The notes: generated by a model from the letters alone, not told the origin. A stretch of 13,574 nucleotides of DNA from Spirochaetae bacterium HGW-Spirochaetae-7 (GCA_002839245.1 PGXR01000202.1:1-13574); one strand, 5' to 3'; positions 1 to 7,433 are shown, counted from the stretch's first letter. A program made the numbers and translations.

Positions 1-1
1 C

Positions 2-499
2 GCCTGGCCCGATGCCCTGTCAACGGAAAAGCGGGCGGACCTTGCCGAAGCCGCGCTCTCCGTCGGCGTCTCGTACCAGAGCAGCGTTCCGGCCGATCAG
101 GCATTCATCGTCGCGCTGCGAACCTCCGCGGCGAGGGAGCTGACGACCAGGGCCTGGCAGAAGGCGTCGCCCCTGGCGATAAAGCATTTCTATGATTTCC
201 AGCTGCAATACAACCGGGGGCAGGTATCCAAGTCCGACTTTCTCGAGGCGATCGCCCTGGTCGGGGCGATGGGGACGACGGAGGCGGCGCAGGCGCTGGC
301 TTTGTACCTGCAGCTCATCAATACCGAAACCGAGCAGGGCAAGTCCTTCGACGAGCAGATCGCGCTCGCCGTGGTCACCAACCTGGGCAGGCTGGGCGAC
401 AAGACGGCCTTCGACTATCTCCTGTACATCGGCTACCTGCAGTACCCCGAGTCGGTCAAGAAGGCCGCGAGGGACGCGCTCCAGAAGCTTCGCTGGTAA
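2..499 (+). CDS. 3' end of a HEAT-like helical-repeat protein (partial)
   Basis: The reading frame is open from the window edge to the TAA at 497-499, giving the last 165 residues of a protein whose start lies outside the window. The product is all-helical. Its repeating amphipathic pattern, including two helix pairs around residues 75-165 with the motif VVTNLGRLGDKTAFDYLL and a terminal VKKAARDALQKL helix, resembles HEAT or armadillo repeats, which usually act as protein-binding scaffolds. No catalytic motif is visible. The missing N-terminus may carry a signal peptide, since exported HEAT proteins are frequent in spirochaetes; that is inference. The comEC-like gene follows 63 bp downstream in the same frame and is probably co-transcribed. 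The specific partner or role is unknown. Confidence 0.75.
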   Translation, partial: AWPDALSTEKRADLAEAALSVGVSYQSSVPADQAFIVALRTSAARELTTRAWQKASPLAIKHFYDFQLQYNRGQVSKSDFLEAIALVGAMGTTEAAQALALYLQLINTETEQGKSFDEQIALAVVTNLGRLGDKTAFDYLLYIGYLQYPESVKKAARDALQKLRW

Positions 500-516
500 T
501 CATCGCCGGTATGCTT

Positions 517-536
517 CGCCGCTGTCGAACGCGGCG
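517..536 (+). other. Intercistronic hairpin between the HEAT-like gene and comEC
   Basis: CGCCGC at 517-522 pairs with GCGGCG at 531-536 across an 8-base loop. No T-run follows, so it is not a classical terminator. It may be an intercistronic RNA structure, or chance in GC-rich DNA. Confidence 0.3.
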
Positions 537-562
537 GTGCGTGGAGCCGCGTACCGAGTTCC

Positions 563-2323
563 GTGGCTACTTCATTGCGGCCGCCGGTACCGCTGGCGGT
601 GCCATTTTCCGCCAGCGCAGCCTTCGCGGTCTACCTGCCCCCCGGAGCCTCTTCGCGCCTCATGGCGATCATCCTGTCGGCGGCCTTCGCCGTGGCGGCG
701 GTCGCAGTCGTCTTCCACGGTCACTCGATAAGACACCGTCATTCGGCCGCCTGCCGCCGTGCGCCGAGCATCCTGTCGGCGGCGGCGCTTGGCCTCTGCT
801 TCGGCTGCATGGCCCATGCCCGCGTCGAGGCCTTCTCCTGGCGCTCCAGCCTGGGCTTCTTGCCTGGGCGCTGGCGGATTGCCGCAATCGAAGGTACGCC
901 GGTTTCTGACCCGAGGCTAACGGCGAACGGCCTGGTGGGCTATGAAATCGAACTCTCGGCAGTCCGCTCCTCCGACGGGGTCAGGGTCACGGCGGCCGGT
1001 CGCCTGGCAGTGTACGCGCGTCGTACCGGCAAGCGCGGAACCGGCGGGAATGCTTTCGAGCCACTGCGCGGCCAGCTGGTCCTGGTCGCCTTGCGTGGCG
1101 AGCTTCTGCCGCCGAGGAAAGGCGGTGGCGCCTGGCCCGATGCCCTGGCGCCTCGAACCGTTTTCGTCGATGCCGACGACATCAGCCCGCTCGGACCGCC
1201 GCAGGCACTCGAGTCGGCCCGGGTCGCTGCGCGCCGGAGCGTTCTCGGCGCGTTATCCGGGGCGGCGGGCAGGGCAGGACCGCTCCTCGAAGCCTTGGTC
1301 GTCGGAGTCCGCGACGACCTGGACGCGGAGCTCGCGGAAGACTTCAGGAAGGCCGGCTGTTCCCATATCCTGGCTCTCTCGGGCCAGCACGTCGGCATAC
1401 TCGCGGCGTTCGTCTCGTTGCTGCTGGCCTTCGCCGTCGGCCCGTACCGGGCGCGGGCGCTTGCCTGCGTCCTGGCCGGCCTGTACCTGTACGTCGTCGG
1501 GCCATTGCCGTCGGTAGCGCGCGCCGTGACGATGTTCTGGATATCGAGCGCCGCCAGGGCCGCCGACAGGCCCCAGCAGCCGCTGGCAGTCCTGTCGATA
1601 GCCTTCGCCGTCGCGTTGGCCCTGCAGCCACAAGGCGCGCACGCGCTGTCGTTCAAGCTGTCGTACCTCGCCGTCGCGGGCATTGCCGTCTACGGGCCAG
1701 TCTACGAATTCGGCCTTCGCCGCTGGCTCCCGCCGCCGCTGTCGGGAGCCGTCGCTACGGGACTGGCCGCCCTGGCGGCCACCGCCGGCTTGTCGATAGC
1801 CGTCTTCGGCAGGCTCAACCCCTTCTCCCCGCTATCAAGCGCGGTGGCCGGCATCCTCGTGACGGCGCTGATGTGGAGCGGCATCGCCGGCGCTGCCATA
1901 GCCGCCGCCCTGCCGTTCGCCGCTCCTGTGACGGCCTTCATCACAAGCCTGCCTTACGATGCGCTGGCCCTCGTCATGGCCATCGCCGCACGGCTACCGT
2001 CGATGGAAACGGATTCAGGCCGCGTCGGAATGGGCCTCGTCGTTGCCCTCGGAGCCGCCTTCGTGTATGCTGTGCCCCATGTCGCCTTCATCGCCGGTTC
2101 ACGGCGCGCCGGATCCCGGCACGGTTCCCCTGCCGGTCAACTACGATTCCCCCACCGAGCTCTCCGTCATGCTCGATGGCCTTGGCCTGGGCATGCGGAA
2201 AAAATACGGCCAGAACTTCCTCATCAGCGGCAACTCGCGTCGCCGCATCGCCGCCCTTTTCGGTGTCGAGCCGGGCACGAGGGCGTGGGAGATAGGGCCG
2301 GGCGCGGGATCGATGACCCGTGA
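563..2323 (+). CDS. comEC: ComEC/Rec2-family DNA-uptake membrane protein lacking the metallo-beta-lactamase domain
   Basis: ComEC forms the inner-membrane channel that passes single-stranded DNA into the cytoplasm during natural transformation. The 586-residue product has two N-terminal membrane segments (about 33-51 and 70-85), a soluble region (about 100-210), and then the competence domain. The family signature reads LLEALVVGVRDDL at 241-253 and HILALSGQHVGIL at 268-280, followed by PSVARAV at 316-322 and several hydrophobic segments up to about residue 503. The C-terminal metallo-beta-lactamase domain of full-length ComEC (usually 700-800 residues) is absent. GTG at 563 is the first possible start after the preceding in-frame stop; GGAG at 543-546 is rather far upstream. 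The last 85 or so residues are Arg/Pro/His-rich and lie out of frame over the start of rsmA, so the tail is probably a read-through of lost stop information. The family call is firm; competence function is inferred. Confidence 0.85.
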   Translation: MATSLRPPVPLAVPFSASAAFAVYLPPGASSRLMAIILSAAFAVAAVAVVFHGHSIRHRHSAACRRAPSILSAAALGLCFGCMAHARVEAFSWRSSLGFLPGRWRIAAIEGTPVSDPRLTANGLVGYEIELSAVRSSDGVRVTAAGRLAVYARRTGKRGTGGNAFEPLRGQLVLVALRGELLPPRKGGGAWPDALAPRTVFVDADDISPLGPPQALESARVAARRSVLGALSGAAGRAGPLLEALVVGVRDDLDAELAEDFRKAGCSHILALSGQHVGILAAFVSLLLAFAVGPYRARALACVLAGLYLYVVGPLPSVARAVTMFWISSAARAADRPQQPLAVLSIAFAVALALQPQGAHALSFKLSYLAVAGIAVYGPVYEFGLRRWLPPPLSGAVATGLAALAATAGLSIAVFGRLNPFSPLSSAVAGILVTALMWSGIAGAAIAAALPFAAPVTAFITSLPYDALALVMAIAARLPSMETDSGRVGMGLVVALGAAFVYAVPHVAFIAGSRRAGSRHGSPAGQLRFPHRALRHARWPWPGHAEKIRPELPHQRQLASPHRRPFRCRAGHEGVGDRAGRGIDDP

Positions 2324-2975
2324 GGCGCTCGTCGCGGGCCTGACCGTATCGGCGTTCGAGATCGACAAGGGCTTCGCCGAATTCATCCGTTCGTCATACG
2401 GCGCGACGCCTGGCTTCGAGCTGTACGAAGGAGACTTCGTCAGGACCTGGCCTGATGCGCTCGCCGCTTCAGGCAAGCCCGGCCTGGCGTTCGGGAACCT
2501 GCCGTACAACGCCGCCGGAGCCATCATCGTTTCGCTGATAGAGGGAGGCGTCAGGCCGGCGCGCATGGTTTTCACCGTCCAGAAGGAGGCGGCCCAGCGC
2601 ATGTGCGCGTCCCCCGGGACCAAGAACTATGCCGCCTTCACCGTGCTGTGCCGGTCGGCTTACACCGTCAAGACCGCCTTCGACCTTTCGCCGGGCTGCT
2701 TCTGGCCCCAACCCCGCGTCATTTCCTCGGTCGTCGTCATGGAGTCGCGAGGCGACGCCGTGCCGTTCGCCGGCGAAAAGGCCTTTACCGGCTTCACGCG
2801 CGCCTGCTTCTCCTCCAGGCGCAAGACGCTCCGCAACAACCTCAAGGCCGCCGGCTTCTCCGAGGACGTGCTGGCCGCAGCCTGCGGCTCGGTCGGGGTA
2901 TCGCCCGATGCCCGGGCCGAGACTTTGACCCCTGAACTGTTCTCCGCGCTATACGTAGCCATCAAACCCTCCTGA
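2067..2975 (+). CDS. rsmA: Ribosomal RNA small subunit methyltransferase A (16S rRNA dimethyladenosine transferase)
   Basis: RsmA (KsgA) uses S-adenosylmethionine to dimethylate two adjacent adenosines in the 3'-terminal hairpin of 16S rRNA, late in 30S assembly. With the start at 2067 the protein has 302 residues, normal for the family. The motifs are in order: GMRKKYGQNFLI (about 42-53), the SAM-binding EIGPGAG (75-81), the acidic FEID (97-100), the catalytic NLPYN (134-138) and the C-terminal CFSSRRKTLRNNLKA signature (about 237-251). The start is uncertain. ATG 2067 has GGAG at 2051-2054, ATG 2079 has no clear Shine-Dalgarno site, and the conserved part begins only near VNYDSPTEL. Either choice overlaps comEC by about 245-257 bp in another frame, which suggests translational coupling. 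Confidence 0.95.
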   Translation: MLCPMSPSSPVHGAPDPGTVPLPVNYDSPTELSVMLDGLGLGMRKKYGQNFLISGNSRRRIAALFGVEPGTRAWEIGPGAGSMTREALVAGLTVSAFEIDKGFAEFIRSSYGATPGFELYEGDFVRTWPDALAASGKPGLAFGNLPYNAAGAIIVSLIEGGVRPARMVFTVQKEAAQRMCASPGTKNYAAFTVLCRSAYTVKTAFDLSPGCFWPQPRVISSVVVMESRGDAVPFAGEKAFTGFTRACFSSRRKTLRNNLKAAGFSEDVLAAACGSVGVSPDARAETLTPELFSALYVAIKPS

Positions 2976-2983
2976 GCTATCCA

Positions 2984-3022
2984 GGACCCAGGGTCCCATG
3001 GAAACGCCTCCCTTGCCAGGCG
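2984..3022 (+). other. Two small inverted repeats between rsmA and the bactofilin gene
   Basis: The rsmA-bactofilin gap holds GGACCC-A-GGGTCC at 2984-2996 and CGCCT-N8-AGGCG at 3005-3022. Neither is followed by a T-run, so a strong intrinsic terminator is unlikely. They may be RNA-processing or operator-like structures; the support is only the symmetry. Confidence 0.3.
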
Positions 3023-3049
3023 GTGCGCTTTGACGTATCATCGCCCATC

Positions 3050-3421
3050 ATGACAGATGTTCAACTCAGCGCCGTAGATGAAGACATGATCGATACGATC
3101 CTCGCGGCCGACGTCGAATTCGCCGGCACGATGGTCTTCAAGGAACCCCTTATGATCAAGGGCCGCGTCTCGGGATCGATATCCACCGAAAACGACCTGC
3201 ACATCGACGAGAAGGCAATCGTCGAGGCCGACATCACCGCCCGCAACGTCACCGTCAGGGGCACGCTCAAGGGGAACATCCAGGCTTCGGGCAGGGTGGA
3301 GCTGTTCGCCAGCTGCCGTGTTGACGGCGACGTCAGGGCGGCCGAGGTGACGATGGAACCGGGCTGCCGCTTCAACGGCATATGCTCGATGACCGGTCCC
3401 GCCAATGCACCCCAAGGCTGA
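3050..3421 (+). CDS. Bactofilin family cytoskeletal protein
   Basis: Bactofilins polymerise without nucleotide into filaments that locate cell-wall and envelope enzymes and help set cell shape. The 123-residue product shows the short right-handed beta-helix typical of the family: repeated hydrophobic turns with conserved Gly positions (IKGRVSGSIST, VRGTLKGNIQA, CRVDGDVRAAEVTM), flanked by short disordered ends. Its length is usual for a bactofilin. ATG at 3050 was chosen because its product starts with the compact MTDVQLS; a GTG at 3023 would add nine residues, and neither has a strong Shine-Dalgarno site. The gene ends 17 bp inside the next gene. A 74-bp gap separates it from rsmA. A role in helical or curved cell shape is inference. 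Confidence 0.85.
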   Translation: MTDVQLSAVDEDMIDTILAADVEFAGTMVFKEPLMIKGRVSGSISTENDLHIDEKAIVEADITARNVTVRGTLKGNIQASGRVELFASCRVDGDVRAAEVTMEPGCRFNGICSMTGPANAPQG

Positions 3422-4037
3422 GGCCGTCGCCCTCGCCCTGGCGACTATCCTTGCGCTCTCGCCAGCCTTCGCCCAGAGCAAGCCCGACGCGCTCAAGATG
3501 TACAACGAGGGCCGCTGGGACGAAGCCAGGGCGACCTGCCTGGCCGAGCTGGCAGCCGACCCGTCCAACATCGAATCGTACGTCGTTCTCGTCTGGAGCC
3601 TGTTGTCGCTCGAGCGCTGGGCCGACGCCGAGTTGTACGGGACCAGGGCGTATGCCACCGTGCGCAAGGATCCGCGCATAGTCGAGTCGCTGGGCGAGGC
3701 TGCCTACCACCAAGGCAAGAACGGCAAGGCCCTGGAGCACTTCAGGGACTACGTCAACCTCCTGCCCGACGGGTCGAGGATAGGCACCGTCTATTACCTG
3801 ATGGGCGAAACGTACCTGCGCGTCGAGGGGTATCAGCATGCCGATATCGCGATGCGCACGGCGTTGCAGTACGAGCCGGGCAACGCCCGCTGGTGGGCCA
3901 GGCTCGGCTACGTGCGCGAACGGGCTTCAGACTGGAGCTTCGCCATGGAAGCCTATGAAGCGGCCCTGGCCATCAATCCGGGACTGACCGACGCCATCCT
4001 CGGCAAGGAACGCCTGGGCCCCCGCGTCAGAAGGTAG
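3405..4037 (+). CDS. Exported tetratricopeptide-repeat protein
   Basis: The 210-residue protein starts with a predicted signal peptide (residues 1-23, ending LSPAFA before QSKPD) and has no lipobox cysteine, so it is probably periplasmic. The rest is made of TPR-like helix pairs. The clearest are residues 27-60 (ALKMYNEGRWDEARATCLAEL then DPSN) and 153-187 (ARWWARLGYVRERASDWSFA then AINPGL). TPRs mediate protein-protein contact. The start ATG lies 17 bp inside the bactofilin gene, in a different frame, and has no Shine-Dalgarno site of its own. Translation is therefore probably coupled to the bactofilin, and the two proteins may work together in the envelope. The precise function is unknown. 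Confidence 0.8.
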   Translation: MHPKAEAVALALATILALSPAFAQSKPDALKMYNEGRWDEARATCLAELAADPSNIESYVVLVWSLLSLERWADAELYGTRAYATVRKDPRIVESLGEAAYHQGKNGKALEHFRDYVNLLPDGSRIGTVYYLMGETYLRVEGYQHADIAMRTALQYEPGNARWWARLGYVRERASDWSFAMEAYEAALAINPGLTDAILGKERLGPRVRR

Positions 4038-4046
4038 GCGGTCGCC

Positions 4047-5297
4047 ATGACGTTGCGCGCCTCGTTCCGCACCTTCGGCTGCAAGCTCAACCAGGCCGAG
4101 ACCGAGTCCATAGCCGACAGCTTCGCCGCCGCGGGCGCCGCCGTGGTCCGGGCCGGCGAAAGTGCGGACGTAGTCGTTTTCAATACCTGCACCGTCACGA
4201 GCAAGGCCGAGCAGAAGGCCCGCCGCGAAATGCGCCTGGCCCTCAGGCTCAATCCCGAGGCGGTCGCGCTGGTCACCGGCTGCTACGCCGAGCTCGAACC
4301 GGACGCGCTCGCCGCCGTAGCGCCCCGCACCGTCGTCATTCCCGGCTCGCACAAGGACGCCTTGCGCGGCATGGCGGCCGGCCTTGTTTCCGCCCGCCTG
4401 GCGGGCCTGGACCTCCTGTCCGAGGCCCGACACCTGGCCTCGCTGGCAGCCGGCAAGTCTCCCGACCCCTTCGCCTTCGTACCTGGAGACGCGCGCTTCC
4501 ACTCCCGGGTACAGCTCAAGGTACAGGACGGCTGCGACAAGCGCTGCAGTTATTGCCGCGTCTGCCTGGCGCGCGGCCATTCAGTCAGCCTCGCGCCCGG
4601 CGAAGCGCTCGCACGAGCGGCCGCCCTCGAATCCTCCGGCATCCGCGAGGTCGTCCTCACCGGCGTCAACCTTTCCCAGTACCGCTCGGGCGGCCGCGGC
4701 TTTCCCGGCCTCCTCGAGCTCCTGGTCGGCGGCACCGAAAGGCTGGCTTTCCGCGTGTCGTCCTGGGAGCCCGACCGGGTCGACGACGCCTTTGTCCGCG
4801 CCTTTACCCTGCCCAGGGTCAGGCCACACCTCCACCTGTCGGTGCAGTCGGGCTCCGACCGCGTCCTGGCCGCCATGGGCCGCCCGTATGGCCGTGACGC
4901 CGTCCTCCGCGCGGCGAAAGCGGCCCGCGCTGTCCGTGACGATCCTTTCATAGGCGCCGACATCATCCTGGGCTTCCCCGGCGAGAGCGATGACGACTTC
5001 CGCGACACGCTGGACCTCCTGGAGCGCCTGGAGCCGGCCTGGGTCCATGCCTTTACCTTCAGCCCGCGGCCGGGCACTCCCGCCTTCGACATGAAACCGC
5101 GGGTTCCCGAGCGCGTGGCGGTCGAGCGGGCCGCCATTGTGCAGGCCATCGCCGAGCGCGGCAGGACGGCTTTCGCCTCCAGCCGCCTCGGGCGGGTGCT
5201 CGAGGCCGTCATCGAAGACCATGGCGAGGCGGGGGTGCTCGATAGTCTCCGTGGCCGACAGCCGGCCTTCCGAAGGCAGTCCGGATCTGATGGCTGA
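4047..5297 (+). CDS. mtaB: tRNA (N6-threonylcarbamoyladenosine-37) methylthiotransferase, MtaB/MiaB family
   Basis: MtaB is a radical-SAM enzyme that converts t6A37 to ms2t6A37 in tRNAs reading ANN codons, stabilising codon pairing. The N-terminal domain carries the three cluster cysteines C12 (TFGCKLNQAE), C48 (FNTCTVTSKA) and C79 (VTGCYAE). The radical-SAM motif DGCDKRCSYC supplies C163, C167 and C170. Later motifs are LTGVNLSQY, HLHLSVQSGSD and IILGFPGE. The GCKLNQ form and the spacing fit MtaB better than MiaB or RimO. Two oddities stand out. Residue 173 is Cys where the family normally has Pro, and the C-terminal TRAM-like domain is degenerate: the frame ends QPAFRRQSGSDG, while a +1 shift would read LMADYISLI and stop at 5316. 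The substrate assignment is by family only. Confidence 0.87.
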   Translation: MTLRASFRTFGCKLNQAETESIADSFAAAGAAVVRAGESADVVVFNTCTVTSKAEQKARREMRLALRLNPEAVALVTGCYAELEPDALAAVAPRTVVIPGSHKDALRGMAAGLVSARLAGLDLLSEARHLASLAAGKSPDPFAFVPGDARFHSRVQLKVQDGCDKRCSYCRVCLARGHSVSLAPGEALARAAALESSGIREVVLTGVNLSQYRSGGRGFPGLLELLVGGTERLAFRVSSWEPDRVDDAFVRAFTLPRVRPHLHLSVQSGSDRVLAAMGRPYGRDAVLRAAKAARAVRDDPFIGADIILGFPGESDDDFRDTLDLLERLEPAWVHAFTFSPRPGTPAFDMKPRVPERVAVERAAIVQAIAERGRTAFASSRLGRVLEAVIEDHGEAGVLDSLRGRQPAFRRQSGSDG

Positions 5298-5345
5298 CTA
5301 TATTTCACTTATTTGATTTATTGGATATATTGCTTCAAATTGCCC

Positions 5346-5373
5346 TTGTTTTACCTGACGCTTGTGCTACACT
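5346..5373 (+). promoter_or_regulatory. Candidate sigma-70 promoter of the lipoprotein/barrel operon
   Basis: The 119-bp gap after mtaB is much richer in A/T than its surroundings. TTGTTT (5346-5351) and TACACT (5368-5373), 16 bp apart, fit a modest -35/-10 pair. The start point would be near 5380, giving a leader of about 37 nt before the ATG at 5417. Confidence 0.4.
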
Positions 5374-5384
5374 TAAAAGATCGT

Positions 5385-5403
5385 GCCGTCCCCCGATGAC
5401 GGC
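5385..5403 (+). promoter_or_regulatory. Leader hairpin abutting the ribosome-binding site of the first lipoprotein gene
   Basis: GCCGTC (5385-5390) pairs with GACGGC (5398-5403) over a 7-base loop. The 3' arm touches the strong Shine-Dalgarno GAGGAGG at 5404-5410, which lies 6 bases before ATG 5417. The structure could modulate ribosome access or protect the 5' end; this is inferred from position. Confidence 0.4.
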
Positions 5404-5416
5404 GAGGAGGTCTACG

Positions 5417-6199
5417 ATGAAACGGACGGTTACGCTCGTCCTGGCAGTGGCCCTGGCCCTGTCCATGACGGGTTGCGAGGCTCTCGACGCGATATTGAAC
5501 GTGAACCTCTTCAGCTCGATGGCCGCCGTCAAGGCAGCCGACATCGAAGGCGCCGACGCGGGAACCCTCCTTGAACTGTCAGCCAGTCCGTCGTTCTACG
5601 CGGCGTTGTCAGGAAGCCCGTCTACCAAGACCTCGGCCCTGGCCACGATAGACGGAGCGCTCGGCGGCAGTCTCCCTCCCGCGACCGAGCAGGAACTCCT
5701 GGCCCTGGCCGCCGAGATAGAGCTCAGGACGACGCCAGCCTGGGATTTGGTCAACAACATCGGGAGCTTGTTGAGCAAACTAATCAGTGGTGAGCCCATT
5801 GATGAAGCCAACCTGGAAAATGTGATCCGCGGGATCCTGCCGGACTCGGTACTTGGGGCAGGCGGCGTGATAAATGAAACTGCCTTTCTCTCTATGATAG
5901 CCGGACTCGAATTGGCGTACCTCCGCTATGACGACTTGGGTAATGCGATTGGTACAGGTGGCTATGCAGACGGCTCGGACGTTATCGCCGGCGACATAGC
6001 CCAGAGCGCGATAGTAGCGGCGATGGTTGCTACGATTGCGCGTCCAGTTTCATATGGTGGAACTCAAACTACAGGCGCCTACCTGTATGCTTTGTTGCTG
6101 GGTACTGCGGACCCGCCGGACACTTTCGATTTCGATGCTATGACTTCCGTCCCTTCGCTGGCCAACATCCTTTCCGCCGCCGGCATATCTTTTTCTTGA
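5417..6199 (+). CDS. Predicted lipoprotein, first of two paired with a barrel protein
   Basis: The start ATG at 5417 follows GAGGAGG at 5404-5410. The 260-residue product begins with a lipoprotein signal, MKRTVTLVLAVALALSMTGC, with the lipobox MTGC and the acylated cysteine at residue 20. The mature part is predicted to be helical, rich in Ala, Leu, Ser and acidic residues, with no recognised domain. It should be anchored in the inner or outer membrane facing the periplasm. The gene ends 10 bp before the barrel gene at 6210, whose Shine-Dalgarno site overlaps this stop codon, so the two are tightly coupled. Its second half is noticeably AT-rich (29 G/C of 60 at 5761-5820). A role as assembly partner or cargo-binding subunit of the barrel is inference. 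Confidence 0.8.
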   Translation: MKRTVTLVLAVALALSMTGCEALDAILNVNLFSSMAAVKAADIEGADAGTLLELSASPSFYAALSGSPSTKTSALATIDGALGGSLPPATEQELLALAAEIELRTTPAWDLVNNIGSLLSKLISGEPIDEANLENVIRGILPDSVLGAGGVINETAFLSMIAGLELAYLRYDDLGNAIGTGGYADGSDVIAGDIAQSAIVAAMVATIARPVSYGGTQTTGAYLYALLLGTADPPDTFDFDAMTSVPSLANILSAAGISFS

Positions 6200-6209
6200 G
6201 GAGGACGCC

Positions 6210-7382
6210 ATGAAACGCACACTTTTGGTAATGACGGCCTTCCTTCTCGCGGCGGCTTCGTTGTCTGCGCAGGCCAGGCTGGACGCGATGGCGCCCAAGG
6301 ATGCCAGGACCATGGCGATGGGCGGCGCCTTCGTCGCCATGAGCGAAGGCTACCAGAGCCTCTACGGCAACCCGGCTACCTTCGCCGATACGAGCGTGGA
6401 GTTCACCGCCGTCTCGTTCACCCCCTGGGTCTACGTACGGCCGACGACCGACAACATCGCCACCTTCCGGAGCGTCGCGGACAGCATGTCCTCAGGCGGC
6501 GCCGACCCGACCGACATCATTGACCCGGTCTCCGCCCTGATAGTCGACAACGGCTTCGGCGGCGGCATGTCCGCGGGGATAGGCTGGGTGGGCAAGGGGC
6601 TGGGCCTCGGCCTCGTCGGCTCGGGAGAGGCCTACGTCCGGGGCAACACCCTGCTTGGCGCAATCGGGACGATGGACGGCCAGGTCTCCGGCATCGTCGG
6701 CGTCGGCGTGCCGTTGCAGATAGGCAAGCTTCGCTTTCAGGTCGGAGGGGACGTCAGGCCCTACGTCAGGATGACCGGCGCCATAGACGGCGGCGACCTG
6801 ATAGGCATCATGACCGGCACGAAAACCGACGGCGTCACGCCTTTCAGCGCCATGGACCTCCCGGTCGACGTAGGCTTCGGACTGGCCGTCGACCTGGGCG
6901 CAAGGATGGACCTGGGTACCATGGTCTCCATCGGCATAGCGGTCAGGGACATATCGACGAAGCAGACCTTCTCGCAGTCGACCCTTGGAGAAGCCTTCGC
7001 TGGCGGCGACCTGCCTGCGGGCGCCAATATCGAATATCCCGTCTACCCGAACATAACGCTTGGCGCCAGCCTGAGGCCGATACCGGCCGGGTTCCGCAAC
7101 GTGGTCGACGTTACCGTAATCGCCGAGATCCAGGACCCCGTCAGGGTGATGCAGGACAAATCGTCGGCCTGGAACCTCTTCCACCTCGGCGTCGAAGCCG
7201 ATATGCTTGGGGGACTCTTTGCGTTGCGCACCGGGCTCAACAAGGGCTGGATATCCCTGGGCGCAGGCATAGACCTCCTGGTTTTCGAGTTGAACGTGGC
7301 GGTTTTTACCGAGGAACTGGGCCTGAGGCCCGGCGACAAGCCAAGAACGGGAATATCACTGGAAGCGGCCATCCGGTTCTGA
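6210..7382 (+). CDS. UPF0164/FadL-like outer-membrane beta-barrel protein
   Basis: This 390-residue protein has a clear signal peptide (about 1-20, ending ASLSA before QARLDAM) and many alternating hydrophobic Gly-rich strands. It ends in EAAIRF, the C-terminal aromatic expected of an outer-membrane barrel. The mature N-terminus carries ARTMAMGGAFVAMSEGYQSLYGNPATFA. The GG...NPA arrangement is typical of FadL/PorV-type barrels and of the spirochaete UPF0164 family, several members of which are modelled as FadL-like transporters of hydrophobic compounds. GAGGAGGA at 6198-6205 sets the start. The lipoprotein gene lies 10 bp upstream and a related pair lies downstream. Transport of fatty acids or other hydrophobic substrates is possible but not shown here. 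Confidence 0.78.
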   Translation: MKRTLLVMTAFLLAAASLSAQARLDAMAPKDARTMAMGGAFVAMSEGYQSLYGNPATFADTSVEFTAVSFTPWVYVRPTTDNIATFRSVADSMSSGGADPTDIIDPVSALIVDNGFGGGMSAGIGWVGKGLGLGLVGSGEAYVRGNTLLGAIGTMDGQVSGIVGVGVPLQIGKLRFQVGGDVRPYVRMTGAIDGGDLIGIMTGTKTDGVTPFSAMDLPVDVGFGLAVDLGARMDLGTMVSIGIAVRDISTKQTFSQSTLGEAFAGGDLPAGANIEYPVYPNITLGASLRPIPAGFRNVVDVTVIAEIQDPVRVMQDKSSAWNLFHLGVEADMLGGLFALRTGLNKGWISLGAGIDLLVFELNVAVFTEELGLRPGDKPRTGISLEAAIRF

Positions 7383-7390
7383 TGAAAACC

Positions 7391-7433
7391 GGTCGCCGCG
7401 CCGATACTAGTAACGACTAAAGGAGCGGCGACC
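7391..7433 (+). promoter_or_regulatory. Perfect 9-bp stem enclosing the ribosome-binding site of the second lipoprotein gene
   Basis: GGTCGCCGC (7391-7399) is exactly complementary to GCGGCGACC (7425-7433), with a 25-base loop. The 3' arm fills the spacer up to the ATG at 7434, and the Shine-Dalgarno AGGAG (7421-7425) sits at the loop-stem boundary. In RNA this would hinder initiation, so it looks like a translational control hairpin. Confidence 0.5.

Noticed and set aside
940..1683. Long minus-strand open frame opposite comEC
   Set aside because: Its composition is typical of the antisense of a GC-rich gene; the plus-strand frame has recognisable ComEC motifs.
1959..2066. N-terminal extension of RsmA from an upstream in-frame ATG
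   Set aside because: The added residues are a shadow of the comEC membrane domain, and known RsmA proteins start just before the YDSPT/QNFL region.
5321..5416. Longer start for the first lipoprotein
   Set aside because: It would cover the promoter-like AT-rich region and bury the lipoprotein signal; GAGGAGG clearly marks ATG 5417.
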